Assembly: GCA_017505505.1 (NCBI GenBank)
Contig: JAFVPA010000045.1
Span: 1 to 34,992, forward strand
Direction: 5' to 3'
DNA: 34,992 nt
Origin: Oscillospiraceae bacterium
GTDB taxonomy: Bacteria > Bacillota_A > Clostridia > Oscillospirales > Oscillospiraceae
The notes below the pieces were generated by a model. That model worked only from the letters and a program-made list of their open reading frames with translations. It did no database searches and was not told the origin of the DNA. Below, one piece after another: positions 24,401-31,696 of this stretch. Every line of letters starts with the position of its first letter. The stretch's first letter is position 1. The position numbers were made by a program, and so were the translations under genes.

Positions 24401-24715
24401 GGAGAAACTCCCCGGCGTATGTGTTATACCATAAAGAAGGATGGTACCCTCTCCGGTGACCTGGCGGACCGGGAGCAGCTGAAACAGCTGGAGGGGTATG
24501 TGTTCCGGGTACTGGCCCGAATCGTGGAGGACATTGCTTCCGGCAATGTGGAGCCCAACCCCTATACCCGGGGCACCAGCCACGATGCCTGCGCTTACTG
24601 TCCCTATGGCAGCATCTGCCATGAAGAGACCGTAGAAGGGCGGCGAAACTACAAAGCCATGAAGGCCCAGCAGTTCTGGGAGGAGATCGGAAGGGAGATG
24701 AAGGGAAATGGCTGA
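21458..24715 (+). CDS. addB: AddB subunit of the AddAB helicase-nuclease
   Basis: Subunit of the RecBCD-like complex that resects double-strand breaks. The 1085 residues include a UvrD-like but degenerate helicase region and a C-terminal RecB-type nuclease domain: GTYVHAVLEN, VDRVD, and catalytic VVDYKTGK. Four Cys likely hold the 4Fe-4S cluster: Cys733 (QAECRLSYF) and Cys1045, 1048, 1054 (CAYCPYGSIC). Where other AddB proteins have a Walker A (GRSGSGKT in Bacillus), this one reads GRDWTANRD, so the nucleotide site appears lost. SD AAGGAGG is seven bases before ATG. The gene overlaps addA by eight bases. An extended -10 (TGGTATCAT, 21418-21426) is the best promoter candidate. Confidence 0.93.
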   Translation: MLHLLLGRDWTANRDEVLTRIAADVRQRKENRILIVPELISHETERRLCAAAGDTASRYAEVLSFTRLARRVTDSMGSAAEECLDNGGRVVAMASAARQLSSRLKAYASVETRPEFLTGLIDGIDEFKRCCISSQDLSRAARETEGSLAQKLEELSLLMEGYDSLCTRGKRDPRDQMTLLLEHLEEGTFGEDHVFYIDGFPDFTRQNLAIIEHLIKVSPSVTVSLNCDEIDSSLLAFEKAGNTAREIYQCAVRSGVEVRVETLRERPGPLNVVREKLFQGILSNYSAKSVLHTCRAASPYQECMAAAHQVMELVSGGCRYRDITLVCTDMSVYTPLVDMIFHRFHIPVYRSGTEEILQKSVIATVLTALDAALSGFDQRDTLRYLRSALSPLDPDICDRVENYAVIWGIRGQKWASEWVNHPDGLSGEWNDAFREALAELNRAREAAITPLVKLQKGFKEAKDMRGQVTALYTFLEEIQLEQRLSVLAQTMDAAGDNRSAQILNQLWEILLSAMEQMYDVLGETYWDAEHFSRLFRLLLSQYDVGTIPPVLDAVQMGPVSAMRCHQQKYLIVLGAEEGKLPGYTGSSGVLTDQERVALRELGVPLTGGAMEGIQAEFAEIYGVFCGAMEAVWVYCSGEQPSFVFRRLAELSGGEEQAENAAGFALADELEAGAYLARWDAEELAQRLRVTEGYRDTKQRRAYSLGNVKIENIRKLYNSTLTLSASQIDRQAECRLSYFLKYGLRAKERKEAAVDPAEFGTYVHAVLENTTRCIQEMGGFHTVSLEETLDIAHRYSEEYAAQRFSQLESERVTYLFRRNIRELDLVVQELWLELKEALFEPAGFEVDFGPTGDLPAISIPNGSMEAAIQGKVDRVDTWNNGATTYYRVVDYKTGKKDFDYCDVFNGVGLQMLLYLFALRDSEDEMLGDRPVPAGVQYFPARVPYLAAEGKLEEEEVQKERKSNWKRRGLLLQDEAVLQAMEPGETPRRMCYTIKKDGTLSGDLADREQLKQLEGYVFRVLARIVEDIASGNVEPNPYTRGTSHDACAYCPYGSICHEETVEGRRNYKAMKAQQFWEEIGREMKGNG

Positions 24716-27700
24716 GCAATTGACAGATCAGCAGAAAAAAGCTGTCTATGACCGTGGCGGCAAGCTGCTGGTTTCCGCGGCGGCCGGATCCGGCAAGACC
24801 AAGGTCCTGGTGGACCGGCTGATGGTCTATCTGACTGACCCAAAGGATCCGGCCAATCTGGACGAATTTCTCATCATCACGTATACCAAGGCTGCCGCTT
24901 CAGAGCTTCGGGGTAAGATCGCCGCAAAACTGACCGAGCGTATCGCTCTGGAACCGGAAAACAAGCACCTGCAAAAGCAGATGCAGCGGTTGTTCCTGAC
25001 GAAAATTTCCACAGTCCACGGCTTTTGCGGTGACCTGCTGCGGGAGTATGCCTACAGGCTGGATCTGCCGGCAGATTTCCGTGTGGCGGATGAAAACGAA
25101 AGCCGGGAGATCCGGGAAACAGTCCTCGGTGATCTGCTGGACCGGGCCTATGCGTCCTCGGGGGAGAATGAAGACTTCCGGGCCTTTGTGGATACCCAGG
25201 GTCTTGGCCGGGATGACCGGCTGGTCCCGGAGATCATCGAAATGGTCTATAACAGTGCCCGCTGCCACACGGATCCGGATGGCTGGCTGGACGCTTGCCT
25301 GGCGGCTGCTGACGTGGATACGGTGCAGGATGTTTCGAAGACCACCTGGGGCGAATATCTGATGGAAGATTTAAAGGACTATCTGGATTGCCAGATCCAC
25401 GTCTTTCGACAGTGCATCCGGGAAATGGAACGCAGTGAAGGTCTGGAAAAGCAGTGTATCAATATTCAAAATACGCTGAACCAGCTGGAAGCGCTGCGTG
25501 GCGCGCAGACCTGGGATGAAGTCGCAAACAACAGAAACGTCGATTTTGGACGGCTGTCCCCTCCGGGAAAGAATGCCGACCGGGAATTGCATGCCCGGGT
25601 GAAAACAGTTCGGGATATCTGCAAAAAGAGACTGTCGAAAAAACTGGAGAGCTTTGCGGACGGCTCCGCACAGATCTTACAGGACCTGTCCAAATGTGCG
25701 GCCGGAGCCCGGGGCCTGGTAGAATTGGTCAAACAGTTTGACCGGGACTACACAGCGGCCAAGCGAAGCCGCCGTTGTCTGGATTTTGGTGATCTGGAGC
25801 ATAAAACCCTGGATCTTTTGCTTGGAAAATCCAGAACAAATCCCACGGCGGTCTCTGCGGAGATCGGACGCCGATTCCGGGAGATCATGGTGGATGAGTA
25901 TCAGGACTCCAATGGCGTTCAGGATGCCATTTTTTCTACCCTGACCCGGGAAAAGCAGAACTGTTTCATGGTGGGAGATGTGAAGCAGTCCATCTATCAA
26001 TTCCGTTTGGCGGATCCACAAATTTTTCTGAAAAAGTACAACGACTACGCACCTGTGGAAGAGGCCTTGCCCGGAGACGGGAGAAAAGTCCTCCTGAGCG
26101 ACAATTTCCGCTCCGGTGCGGAGGTAATTGAAGGTGTCAATGATGTTTTCTGGGCTTGCATGCGCCCCAAGGTGGGCGGTTTGGAATACGGCGAAGCGGA
26201 GGCCCTTCGGGAAGGCCTTTCCCATGAACCCCTGCCGGATCCCGGCGTAGAACTGTATGCAATTGAAGTCCGGCAGGAGACATACCCTGAGGAAGCCGCT
26301 TTCGTTGCGGATAAGATCCGGAACATGCTGCGGGAAGGGACCCTGATCCGAACCAAAGAGGGCTTTAGGCCCGTGGCTCCGGAGGATATTGTGATATTGC
26401 TCCGCTCTCCCGGGAGTGCTGCCGGCTACTTCCAGAAAGCCCTGGAAGCCCGGGGAATCCGCTGTGCTTCCGGCGGTGGTACGGATCTGCTGAAAACCGA
26501 AGAGATCGGCACACTTCGCTCCTTCCTGCAAACCATTTTGAATCCACGGCAGGATATCCCCCTGATCAGCACCCTGGCCAGCCCTGTCTTCGGATTTACG
26601 GCCGATGATCTGGCGGCGGTCCGTTCCAAACAGAAAAAGGGAACGGTCTATGATGCGTTGCTCCTTAGTGAGGATCCAAAGGCGAAAAACTTCCTTTCTG
26701 TTTTGGAGACCCTCCGTCAGGAAAGCAGAATGAATACACTGACAGCGCTGCTGGAGTGCTGTTTCCGGTTGACCCGGTTGGACAGCGTCTACGGATCTAT
26801 GTCCGACGGCGCAGTGAAGAGCGCGAACTTGCAGCGCTTCTACCAATTGGCAGCGGAGTTTGAAAAGGGAAGCCTGCGGGATCTGGCCCAGTTCCTGGAT
26901 CATCTTGCGGCGTTGGAATCACGGGGACTTGTTCCCGACAGTGCAGCCAATGCAGGCTGCGTCAACATTATGAGCATCCACAGGTCCAAGGGACTGGAAT
27001 TTCCTGTGGTTTTCCTGAGCAATCTTTCCCGAAAGTTCAATCAGGAAAGTCTTCGGGCGCAGATCCTGTGTGATAAAAAGCTTGGACTGGGCTTGTCCGT
27101 GGCCGATACAGAAAACCGTGTCCGGTATCCGTCTGTTGCCAAGCGGGCCATTGCCGCAAAGATGGCGGCGGAAAGCCTTTCCGAAGAAATGCGTGTCCTC
27201 TATGTTGCCCTGACCCGGGCCAAGGACCGGCTCATCATGACCTATGCGGCCCAAAAGCTGGAAGAGGATCTGATGGAGATCGCGCTTCGTCAGGACTTCG
27301 ATGGCGGAGAACTGCTGTGCCGGGATGCTATCTGCCCAGGAGACTGGGTGCTGCTTGCGGCCCTGCAGCGTACGGAAGCGGGAGAACTCCATGCCTTGGG
27401 CGGCAGACCTGCGGAAACCAAAATCGGTCAGTATCCCTGGAAGATACGGTTGACATCGGCCCCGGAAAATACGGAAAAAGCCTTTGTTTCGGAGCGTACC
27501 CCAAGCGGTGTCCCGGAGGGAACGGAAGCGGTTCTGGAAAAGGCGCTTGCCTTCCGCTATGGCCATATCCCGGCTACCCAGGCTCCCTCGAAGCAGACGG
27601 CCACAGGGCGCAAGGGAAGATTCAAGGATGCGGAAGCCGCGGAAAATACCCAGGAACCGAAGCATCCTGTCCGCAGCTGGCGGCGTCCCGCGTTCTTCTC

Positions 27701-28217
27701 CCGGCAGGCAGAGGGAAAGGCTTATGGCAGTGCCATCCATGCGGTGTTGCAGTACATCCGTTATGAAGCCTGCGGTGATGCGGAGTCTGTAAAGGCGGAG
27801 ATCAGCCGCCTTGTGGAAAAACGGTTTCTGACACCGGAACAGGGAAGTATGGTGCCCAGTGAGAAGCTGGCCCGGTTCTTTGCAACGGAGATCGGCACCA
27901 AACTTAGGACGGGTACGGAACATATCCGGGAGTTCAAATTCTCCATTCTGGACGATGGACGACATTACGGTGAAGGCCTGGAAGGGGAGCGGGTGCTGCT
28001 GCAGGGCGTTGTGGACTGTGCGCTTCTGGAACAGGATGGCATCACGGTCGTGGATTTCAAGACGGACTATGTCACGGAAGAAACGCTTGCCGCTGTGGTG
28101 GAGCGTTACCGTCCCCAGGTGCAGACCTACGGGGAAGCGCTGCGGCGTATCTATGAAATGCCCATAAAAAAGCAATATCTGTATTTCTTCCGGTTGGACC
28201 GGTTCGTGGAGGTATGA
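24708..28217 (+). CDS. addA: AddA subunit of the AddAB helicase-nuclease
   Basis: The motor subunit: ATP-driven 3'-5' helicase plus nuclease. The 1169 residues contain all SF1A motifs: Walker A SAAAGSGKTK (23-32), TYTKAAASELRGKI (Ia), MVDEYQDSN (II), MVGDVKQSIYQFRLADP (III), SDNFRS (IV), MSIHRSKGLEFPVVFL (V), and VLYVALTRAKDRLIM (VI). A C-terminal nuclease domain follows: GSAIHAVLQYI, GVVDCAL, and catalytic VVDFKTDYV near residue 1114. It overlaps addB by eight bases, so translation is coupled. With an intact Walker A here and none in AddB, AddA should supply all the motor activity. Confidence 0.96.
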   Translation: MAEQLTDQQKKAVYDRGGKLLVSAAAGSGKTKVLVDRLMVYLTDPKDPANLDEFLIITYTKAAASELRGKIAAKLTERIALEPENKHLQKQMQRLFLTKISTVHGFCGDLLREYAYRLDLPADFRVADENESREIRETVLGDLLDRAYASSGENEDFRAFVDTQGLGRDDRLVPEIIEMVYNSARCHTDPDGWLDACLAAADVDTVQDVSKTTWGEYLMEDLKDYLDCQIHVFRQCIREMERSEGLEKQCINIQNTLNQLEALRGAQTWDEVANNRNVDFGRLSPPGKNADRELHARVKTVRDICKKRLSKKLESFADGSAQILQDLSKCAAGARGLVELVKQFDRDYTAAKRSRRCLDFGDLEHKTLDLLLGKSRTNPTAVSAEIGRRFREIMVDEYQDSNGVQDAIFSTLTREKQNCFMVGDVKQSIYQFRLADPQIFLKKYNDYAPVEEALPGDGRKVLLSDNFRSGAEVIEGVNDVFWACMRPKVGGLEYGEAEALREGLSHEPLPDPGVELYAIEVRQETYPEEAAFVADKIRNMLREGTLIRTKEGFRPVAPEDIVILLRSPGSAAGYFQKALEARGIRCASGGGTDLLKTEEIGTLRSFLQTILNPRQDIPLISTLASPVFGFTADDLAAVRSKQKKGTVYDALLLSEDPKAKNFLSVLETLRQESRMNTLTALLECCFRLTRLDSVYGSMSDGAVKSANLQRFYQLAAEFEKGSLRDLAQFLDHLAALESRGLVPDSAANAGCVNIMSIHRSKGLEFPVVFLSNLSRKFNQESLRAQILCDKKLGLGLSVADTENRVRYPSVAKRAIAAKMAAESLSEEMRVLYVALTRAKDRLIMTYAAQKLEEDLMEIALRQDFDGGELLCRDAICPGDWVLLAALQRTEAGELHALGGRPAETKIGQYPWKIRLTSAPENTEKAFVSERTPSGVPEGTEAVLEKALAFRYGHIPATQAPSKQTATGRKGRFKDAEAAENTQEPKHPVRSWRRPAFFSRQAEGKAYGSAIHAVLQYIRYEACGDAESVKAEISRLVEKRFLTPEQGSMVPSEKLARFFATEIGTKLRTGTEHIREFKFSILDDGRHYGEGLEGERVLLQGVVDCALLEQDGITVVDFKTDYVTEETLAAVVERYRPQVQTYGEALRRIYEMPIKKQYLYFFRLDRFVEV

Positions 28218-28221
28218 AAAC

Positions 28222-28247
28222 AGGCGGCACTTGCAAAAGTGCCGCCT
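28222..28247. terminator. Bidirectional terminator between addA and merR-like gene
   Basis: GGCGGCACTT (28223-28232) pairs with AAGTGCCGCC (28237-28246) around GCAA. The minus-strand side is followed by TGTTTTC, so it best serves the MerR-like gene; it also ends addA. Confidence 0.85.
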
Positions 28248-28252
28248 ACAGC

Positions 28253-29002
28253 TTATGTAAATATTTTTCTCATGCCGAAATAGAGGATTAGAAGGGCCAG
28301 AAGCGTTTTCATGATATATTCTACAATTTTGCCGTACTTTTTGCTCTTTCGGCCAATGATTAGGGCCGGTACTACAAACAATCCTATAACAAAGGGAAAG
28401 AGGAATTCCAGTGACAGCCAGAATCCCATCCGGTGACCAAAGGCTGTTGCGAAATCCTCTCCGCCCCACCCCGTGGATGCTTGAATCAGACTATAACAAA
28501 CGCAGTAGAGAAAAACATATTTGATTACCTTTCTGGTATTCTGTCTGTGTTCTTCCGGGATGAAATAGGAACTTCGGATATGCTGGTCAACAAAGCTTAT
28601 GTAGTCCTGGGCCAGTGTCTGAAACCGAAAGCCTTCCTGCTCTTTGTCGTGGATGATCTCCCAGTACCGTTCGGTATCCAGCATCCGGGCATCCTCCCGT
28701 TTCAGCTGGCGGCACAGTTCCAGAGAACCGTTCAGTTTTTCGATTTCCGCCTGCAAGGCAGAGATATTCGCATCCAGAGCTTCCTGCAGGGGCAGGGCAC
28801 CATCTAAGATATCCGCGATCTGCTGCACCGGGATACCCAGCTTGCGCAGAATAATGATCTCCTTTAACCGCCGGATATCTTCTTCGGAGTAATCCCGGTA
28901 CCCTTTCTCCGTCCGGGCCGGGGTGTTCAAACCTTCTTTTTCGTAAAATCGGATATTGGCTTTGGTAATTTCCAAACGCTGTTCAACTTCATTGATCTTC
29001 AT
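28253..29002 (-). CDS. MerR-family regulator with C-terminal membrane helices
   Basis: 249 residues. The N-terminus is a MerR-type winged helix: LEITKANIRFYEKEGL, RTEKGYRDYSEEDIRRLKEIIILRKLGIPVQQI (about 8-62), followed by a coiled-coil dimer helix (about 70-110). Instead of a small-molecule binding domain, the rest has three predicted membrane helices: VIKYVFLYCVCYSLIQ, LSLEFLFPFVIGLFVVPALII, and IMKTLLALLILYFGM. The regulator would therefore be tethered to the membrane. The ligand is unknown. ATG 29002 follows AAGAGGTG at six bases; a GTG at 29011 is the alternative. No cognate transporter gene is adjacent. Confidence 0.85.
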   Translation of the reverse strand: MKINEVEQRLEITKANIRFYEKEGLNTPARTEKGYRDYSEEDIRRLKEIIILRKLGIPVQQIADILDGALPLQEALDANISALQAEIEKLNGSLELCRQLKREDARMLDTERYWEIIHDKEQEGFRFQTLAQDYISFVDQHIRSSYFIPEEHRQNTRKVIKYVFLYCVCYSLIQASTGWGGEDFATAFGHRMGFWLSLEFLFPFVIGLFVVPALIIGRKSKKYGKIVEYIMKTLLALLILYFGMRKIFT

Positions 29003-29023
29003 TTCCGACACCTCTTTTCCGAT

Positions 29024-29065
29024 ATTGTACCATTATCATAAAGGGTAAACAAGGGTGAAGGTCAA
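29024..29065 (-). promoter_or_regulatory. Promoter region of the merR-like gene
   Basis: TTGTTT (29052-29047), 17 bases, TACAAT (29029-29024) with an upstream TGG. A second possibility is TTGACC (29065-29060) with TATGAT at a 19-base spacer, the spacing typical of MerR-controlled promoters. Two copies of AAGGGT (29041 and 29052) lie in between and could be part of an autoregulatory operator. Confidence 0.55.
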
Positions 29066-29086
29066 TCTACTGTTGGTAGAATTTCA

Positions 29087-29110
29087 GGGCGCCCGGTATT
29101 CCGGGCGCCC
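29087..29110 (-). terminator. GC-rich hairpin ending the spoVA-type operon
   Basis: GGGCGCCCGG (29087-29096) pairs perfectly with CCGGGCGCCC (29101-29110). It lies 11 bases after the small Asn/Gln-rich gene on the minus strand. The following sequence (TGAAATTC) has only a weak U-tract. Confidence 0.75.
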
Positions 29111-29121
29111 TCGCTGCTGGG

Positions 29122-29238
29122 TTAGCGGCAGTTTCTGTTCTGATTCTGGTTATTGTTCTGGTTCTGGTTGTTCTGATTCTGATTCTGGTTCTGGCTGCGG
29201 TTGCTGCTCTGGTTCTTGTTCTGATTCTGGTTATTCAT
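29122..29238 (-). CDS. Small Asn/Gln-rich protein (38 residues) in the spoVA operon
   Basis: A 38-codon frame from ATG 29238, preceded by GGAGG at nine bases. After the start nearly every residue is Asn or Gln with a few Ser, Arg and Lys: it opens MNNQNQNKNQSSNR, has runs of QNQNQNNQNQNNN, and ends NRNCR with one Cys. There is no hydrophobic residue after Met1, so it cannot form a normal globular fold. It lies 60 bases after spoVAE on the same strand and shares the forespore-type promoter, which suggests a spore-related role, perhaps in the core or in a protein-rich layer. I do not recognise a named family. The opposite strand shows an unlikely Cys/Ser/Gly frame that is only its mirror. Confidence 0.7.
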   Translation of the reverse strand: MNNQNQNKNQSSNRSQNQNQNQNNQNQNNNQNQNRNCR

Positions 29239-29298
29239 GGTTCTCTTCCTCCAACTTTTTTCTTACGGCCTTGCCGCTATCCTAGCTTACCCAGCTTT

Positions 29299-29655
29299 TC
29301 AGGATTTATCCTTTGCCTTGAAAAGAAGGCTTGCCAGGAGCCCTGCGAAAATGGCTGCGGTGATGCCGCCGGCGGAGGCTTTCAGGCCTCCGGTAAAGAT
29401 TCCAAGAAACCCGTCTTCCTGAACGGCTTCTTTCACACCTTTGGCCAGGGTATTGCCGAAGCCTGTCAGGGGGACCGAGGCCCCGGCTCCTGCGAATTCC
29501 ACCAGCCGGGGATACAGTCCAATGGCGCCAAGCAGGACGCCAATGACCACATAGCTCACCAGGATCCGGGCCGGGGTCAGTTTTGTTTTGTCAATGAGAA
29601 TCTGCCCAATCAGACACAGGGTACCGCCCACCAGAAATGCTTTGATATAGTCCAT
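29299..29655 (-). CDS. spoVAE: Stage V sporulation protein AE
   Basis: Integral membrane component of the SpoVA channel that moves Ca-dipicolinic acid into the forespore and out at germination. The 118 residues contain three to four hydrophobic helices and the family motifs: FLVGGTLCLIGQILIDKTKLTPARILV (about 7-33), GLYPRLVEFAGAGASVPLTGFGNTLAKG (about 46-73), and GIFTGGLKASAGGITAAIFAG. It starts one base after the spoVAD stop with GGAGGGCGG upstream. No spoVAC is adjacent. Confidence 0.94.
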   Translation of the reverse strand: MDYIKAFLVGGTLCLIGQILIDKTKLTPARILVSYVVIGVLLGAIGLYPRLVEFAGAGASVPLTGFGNTLAKGVKEAVQEDGFLGIFTGGLKASAGGITAAIFAGLLASLLFKAKDKS

Positions 29656-29656
29656 G

Positions 29657-30673
29657 TTACCGCCCTCCTGTGATACAGACCGCGTGACATACTCCGGGAA
29701 TGGGCAGACCCTGCTGTGTGGACGTAGGGGAGAGCAGGGCCCCTGTCCCGCAGAAGAGGATTTTCTTCAGCTTCCCGGCGTTCAGCTGTTCCAGCAGATA
29801 TCCGCACAGGGTGATGGCGCTGCATCCGCAGCCGGAGCCGCCGGAATGGACATCCTGGGTGGTGTTGTCAAAAATCAGGGTGCCGCAGTCCGTCAGTTTT
29901 CCGCCCAGAGAAATGCCGTCTCGTCTTGCCAGTTCCAGCAGTACATCCTTTCCCAACTGTCCCAGATCTCCGGTGACAATGAGATCGTAATCCTTCGGCC
30001 CTGTCCCCATATCTTTAAAATGCGCCGTAATGGTGGCGTAGGCTGCCGGGGCCATGGCGGCGCCCATGTTGTTGGCATCCTGAATGCCCAGGTCGGTCAC
30101 GGTGCCGATGGTGCAGGCGGTGACCTTCGGCCCTTTTCCCTCCGTGCATACCAGCGCGGCACCGGAGCCTGTGACGGTCCACTGGGAGGTAGGGGTCCGC
30201 TGGCCGCCATAGCCAAGAGGAAAGCGGTACTGCCGCTCGGAAGAGGCAAAATGAGAGGAGGTCATGGCCACCACCTTGTCCGCAAAACCGCCGCCTACAG
30301 TCATGGAAGCCAGAAGCAGGCTTTCTGCCATGGTGGAACAGGCACCATATAAGCCCAGATGGGGGATACCGGTATTTCTCAAAGAGAAGGAGGAGCCGAT
30401 GCACTGGTTCAGCAGATCCCCGGAGAATACCAGGTCGAAATCCGTTTGTTCCATCCCAGCCTTGTCCGCAAGCTTGCTCAGCGCCATCTGCTGCATTCGC
30501 TTTTCTGCCTGCTCCCAGGTGGTTTGCCCGAAATAGGTATCCCGGCATTTGATGTCAAAGGTATGGCTGAGAGGCCCTTCCACCTCCTTTTTTCCGGCCA
30601 CACTGGCCCAGGCGGTGATGACGGGAGGCTCGCTTAAGACAAAGCTTTGCCGCCCCCGTTTGTATTTTGCCAT
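29657..30673 (-). CDS. spoVAD: Stage V sporulation protein AD
   Basis: The dipicolinic-acid-binding component of the SpoVA complex, with a thiolase-like fold. The 338 residues are a full-length match: GPLSHTFD, the FGQTTWEQAEKRM segment, GLYGACSTMAESL (around residue 110), ASSERQYRFPLGYGGQRTPTSQWTVTGSGAALV (about 144-176), and the C-terminal VHSGGSGCGCSAITLCGYLL with GTGALLSPTSTQQGLPIPGVCHAV. ATG 30673 has AGAGGG six bases upstream. It is the first gene of its operon; spoVAC, usually upstream in Firmicutes, is missing here and a GNAT gene runs divergently instead. Confidence 0.95.
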   Translation of the reverse strand: MAKYKRGRQSFVLSEPPVITAWASVAGKKEVEGPLSHTFDIKCRDTYFGQTTWEQAEKRMQQMALSKLADKAGMEQTDFDLVFSGDLLNQCIGSSFSLRNTGIPHLGLYGACSTMAESLLLASMTVGGGFADKVVAMTSSHFASSERQYRFPLGYGGQRTPTSQWTVTGSGAALVCTEGKGPKVTACTIGTVTDLGIQDANNMGAAMAPAAYATITAHFKDMGTGPKDYDLIVTGDLGQLGKDVLLELARRDGISLGGKLTDCGTLIFDNTTQDVHSGGSGCGCSAITLCGYLLEQLNAGKLKKILFCGTGALLSPTSTQQGLPIPGVCHAVCITGGR

Positions 30674-30701
30674 AAAAATCCCTCTTTTTTGAAGTTTTTC
30701 T

Positions 30702-30731
30702 TAGTATGTGCCACAATTGCATCTGTGATAC
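30702..30731 (-). promoter_or_regulatory. Sigma-G-like forespore promoter of spoVAD-spoVAE
   Basis: CATACTA (30708-30702) fits the sigma-G -10 consensus, and GTATC (30731-30727) lies 18 bases upstream, matching the GHATR -35 pattern except at its last base. spoVA operons are sigma-G dependent in known spore formers. Confidence 0.7.
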
Positions 30732-30745
30732 AAATGGTTTATAAT
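30717..30745 (+). promoter_or_regulatory. Sigma-A promoter of the GNAT gene
   Basis: TTGCAT (30717-30722), 17 bases, TATAAT (30740-30745), 24 bases before the start. It overlaps the divergent sigma-G-like promoter. Confidence 0.87.
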
Positions 30746-30769
30746 AAGGAAAATCAAGGAGGATATACT

Positions 30770-31261
30770 ATGGAATACCAGATTCGCAAAGCGCAGTGGG
30801 AGGATCTGCCCCGCATTGAAGAGATTTATGCCAACGCCCGGAAATTCATGGCCGAAACGGGAAATCCCAACCAGTGGGGCAACACCACCCCGGTGACCAG
30901 CCTGCTGGAGGATGATATCCGCAAAGGCGACCTGTATGTTATGACATACGAGGATACGATCCACGGCGTGTTTTATTTTTACATCGGCATCGACCCCACT
31001 TATGGTGTCATCGAAGATGGCCAGTGGCGGTCCGACAGTCCTTATGGGACCATCCACCGTATCGCAGGCGATGGCTCCGGCGGTGTTCTGGCTACGGCAG
31101 TAGCCTTTGGCAAGGAGCACATCGGCCATCTGCGCATCGACACCCATGAGGACAATAAGATCATGCAGCGGGCCATTGCCAAGCAGGGCTTCCAGAGAAG
31201 CGGCATCATTCATCTGGCAAACGGTTCTCCCAGAATCGCTTATGATCTGCTTATACAGTAA
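30770..31261 (+). CDS. GNAT-family N-acetyltransferase
   Basis: 163 residues with the GNAT fold: IRKAQWEDLPRIEEIYANARKFMAETGNPNQW at the start, a central beta region (GVFYFYIGIDPTYGVIEDG), an acetyl-CoA loop region where GDGSGGVLATAVAFGKE replaces the usual RxxGxG/A, and a C-terminal LRIDTHEDNKIMQRAIAKQGFQRSGIIHL. The last motif (IDTHxxNxxMQxxxxKxGF) is typical of a Firmicutes GNAT subgroup. The substrate is unknown. SD AAGGAGG is seven bases before ATG 30770. Confidence 0.9.
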   Translation: MEYQIRKAQWEDLPRIEEIYANARKFMAETGNPNQWGNTTPVTSLLEDDIRKGDLYVMTYEDTIHGVFYFYIGIDPTYGVIEDGQWRSDSPYGTIHRIAGDGSGGVLATAVAFGKEHIGHLRIDTHEDNKIMQRAIAKQGFQRSGIIHLANGSPRIAYDLLIQ

Positions 31262-31296
31262 AAAAACAGCAGGCATCCGAAATTTGGATGCCTGCT
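31261..31296. terminator. Bidirectional terminator
   Basis: AGCAGGCATCC (31268-31278) pairs with GGATGCCTGCT (31286-31296). On the minus strand GTTTTTTT follows, so it efficiently ends the 95-residue unknown gene; on the plus strand it ends the GNAT gene. Confidence 0.9.
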
Positions 31297-31319
31297 GAAA
31301 TACATTTTGGGATATTGGG

Positions 31320-31607
31320 TTACTTGCCGGCCAGGGCTCGCTCCAGCCAGACACAGCCCAGGTCCAGGGCAGTGTAGAAGCCGTCTTTTTCGCTCTTCTT
31401 CACGATCCGGTCCCGGCTCTTTGCGGCGGGGTCAGTCAGCTGCAGCTGAACGGAGACCCGGGTAGCCACGTCCATGTCGCCCATCTTCTTGCTCTCCAGG
31501 ATCTGGAGCATGACGATGTGGCTGTCAGCCATGGAGCCATAATAAACGATATTGTCCTTCCGCATCAGCGGACGTCCCTTGTACTGTAACACTTTTTCCT
31601 CAGCCAT
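31320..31607 (-). CDS. Small conserved-looking protein of unknown function
   Basis: 95 residues from ATG 31607, chosen because AGGAGG lies nine bases upstream. It is a soluble, charged protein with no signal or membrane helix. It starts AEEKVLQYKGRPLMRKDN and contains IVYYGSMADSHIVMLQIL, then VATRVSVQLQLTDP, KSRDRIVKKSEKDGFYTALD, and VWLERALAGK. I recall similar proteins in Oscillospiraceae genomes, but none with a known role. It has its own promoter and terminator, next to ireB. Confidence 0.75.
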   Translation of the reverse strand: MAEEKVLQYKGRPLMRKDNIVYYGSMADSHIVMLQILESKKMGDMDVATRVSVQLQLTDPAAKSRDRIVKKSEKDGFYTALDLGCVWLERALAGK

Positions 31608-31636
31608 GAAAGGTACCTCCTGCAAAATATATATTT

Positions 31637-31665
31637 ATCATATCATAACACGACAGGAATGTCGA
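31637..31665 (-). promoter_or_regulatory. Promoter of the 95-residue unknown gene
   Basis: TCGACA (31665-31660), 17 bases, TATGAT (31642-31637) with an upstream TGA giving an extended -10. Confidence 0.7.
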
Positions 31666-31696
31666 GTGAAATAATACGAATGGATTGCAAAACACA

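Noticed and set aside
25677..28469. Long minus-strand frames opposite addA
   Set aside because: Shadows of a GC-biased gene; no motifs, and they overlap the complete AddA reading frame.
29122..29238. Short tandem CAGAAC/CAGAAT units considered as a CRISPR-like or satellite repeat
   Set aside because: Units are 3-6 bases without spacers and stay in frame within a coding region; low-complexity coding sequence is the simpler reading.
29055..29285. Plus-strand Cys/Ser/Gly-rich frame resembling a metallothionein
   Set aside because: It is the complement of the Asn/Gln-codon repeat of the minus-strand small gene, which has a proper ribosome site; the plus frame has none.
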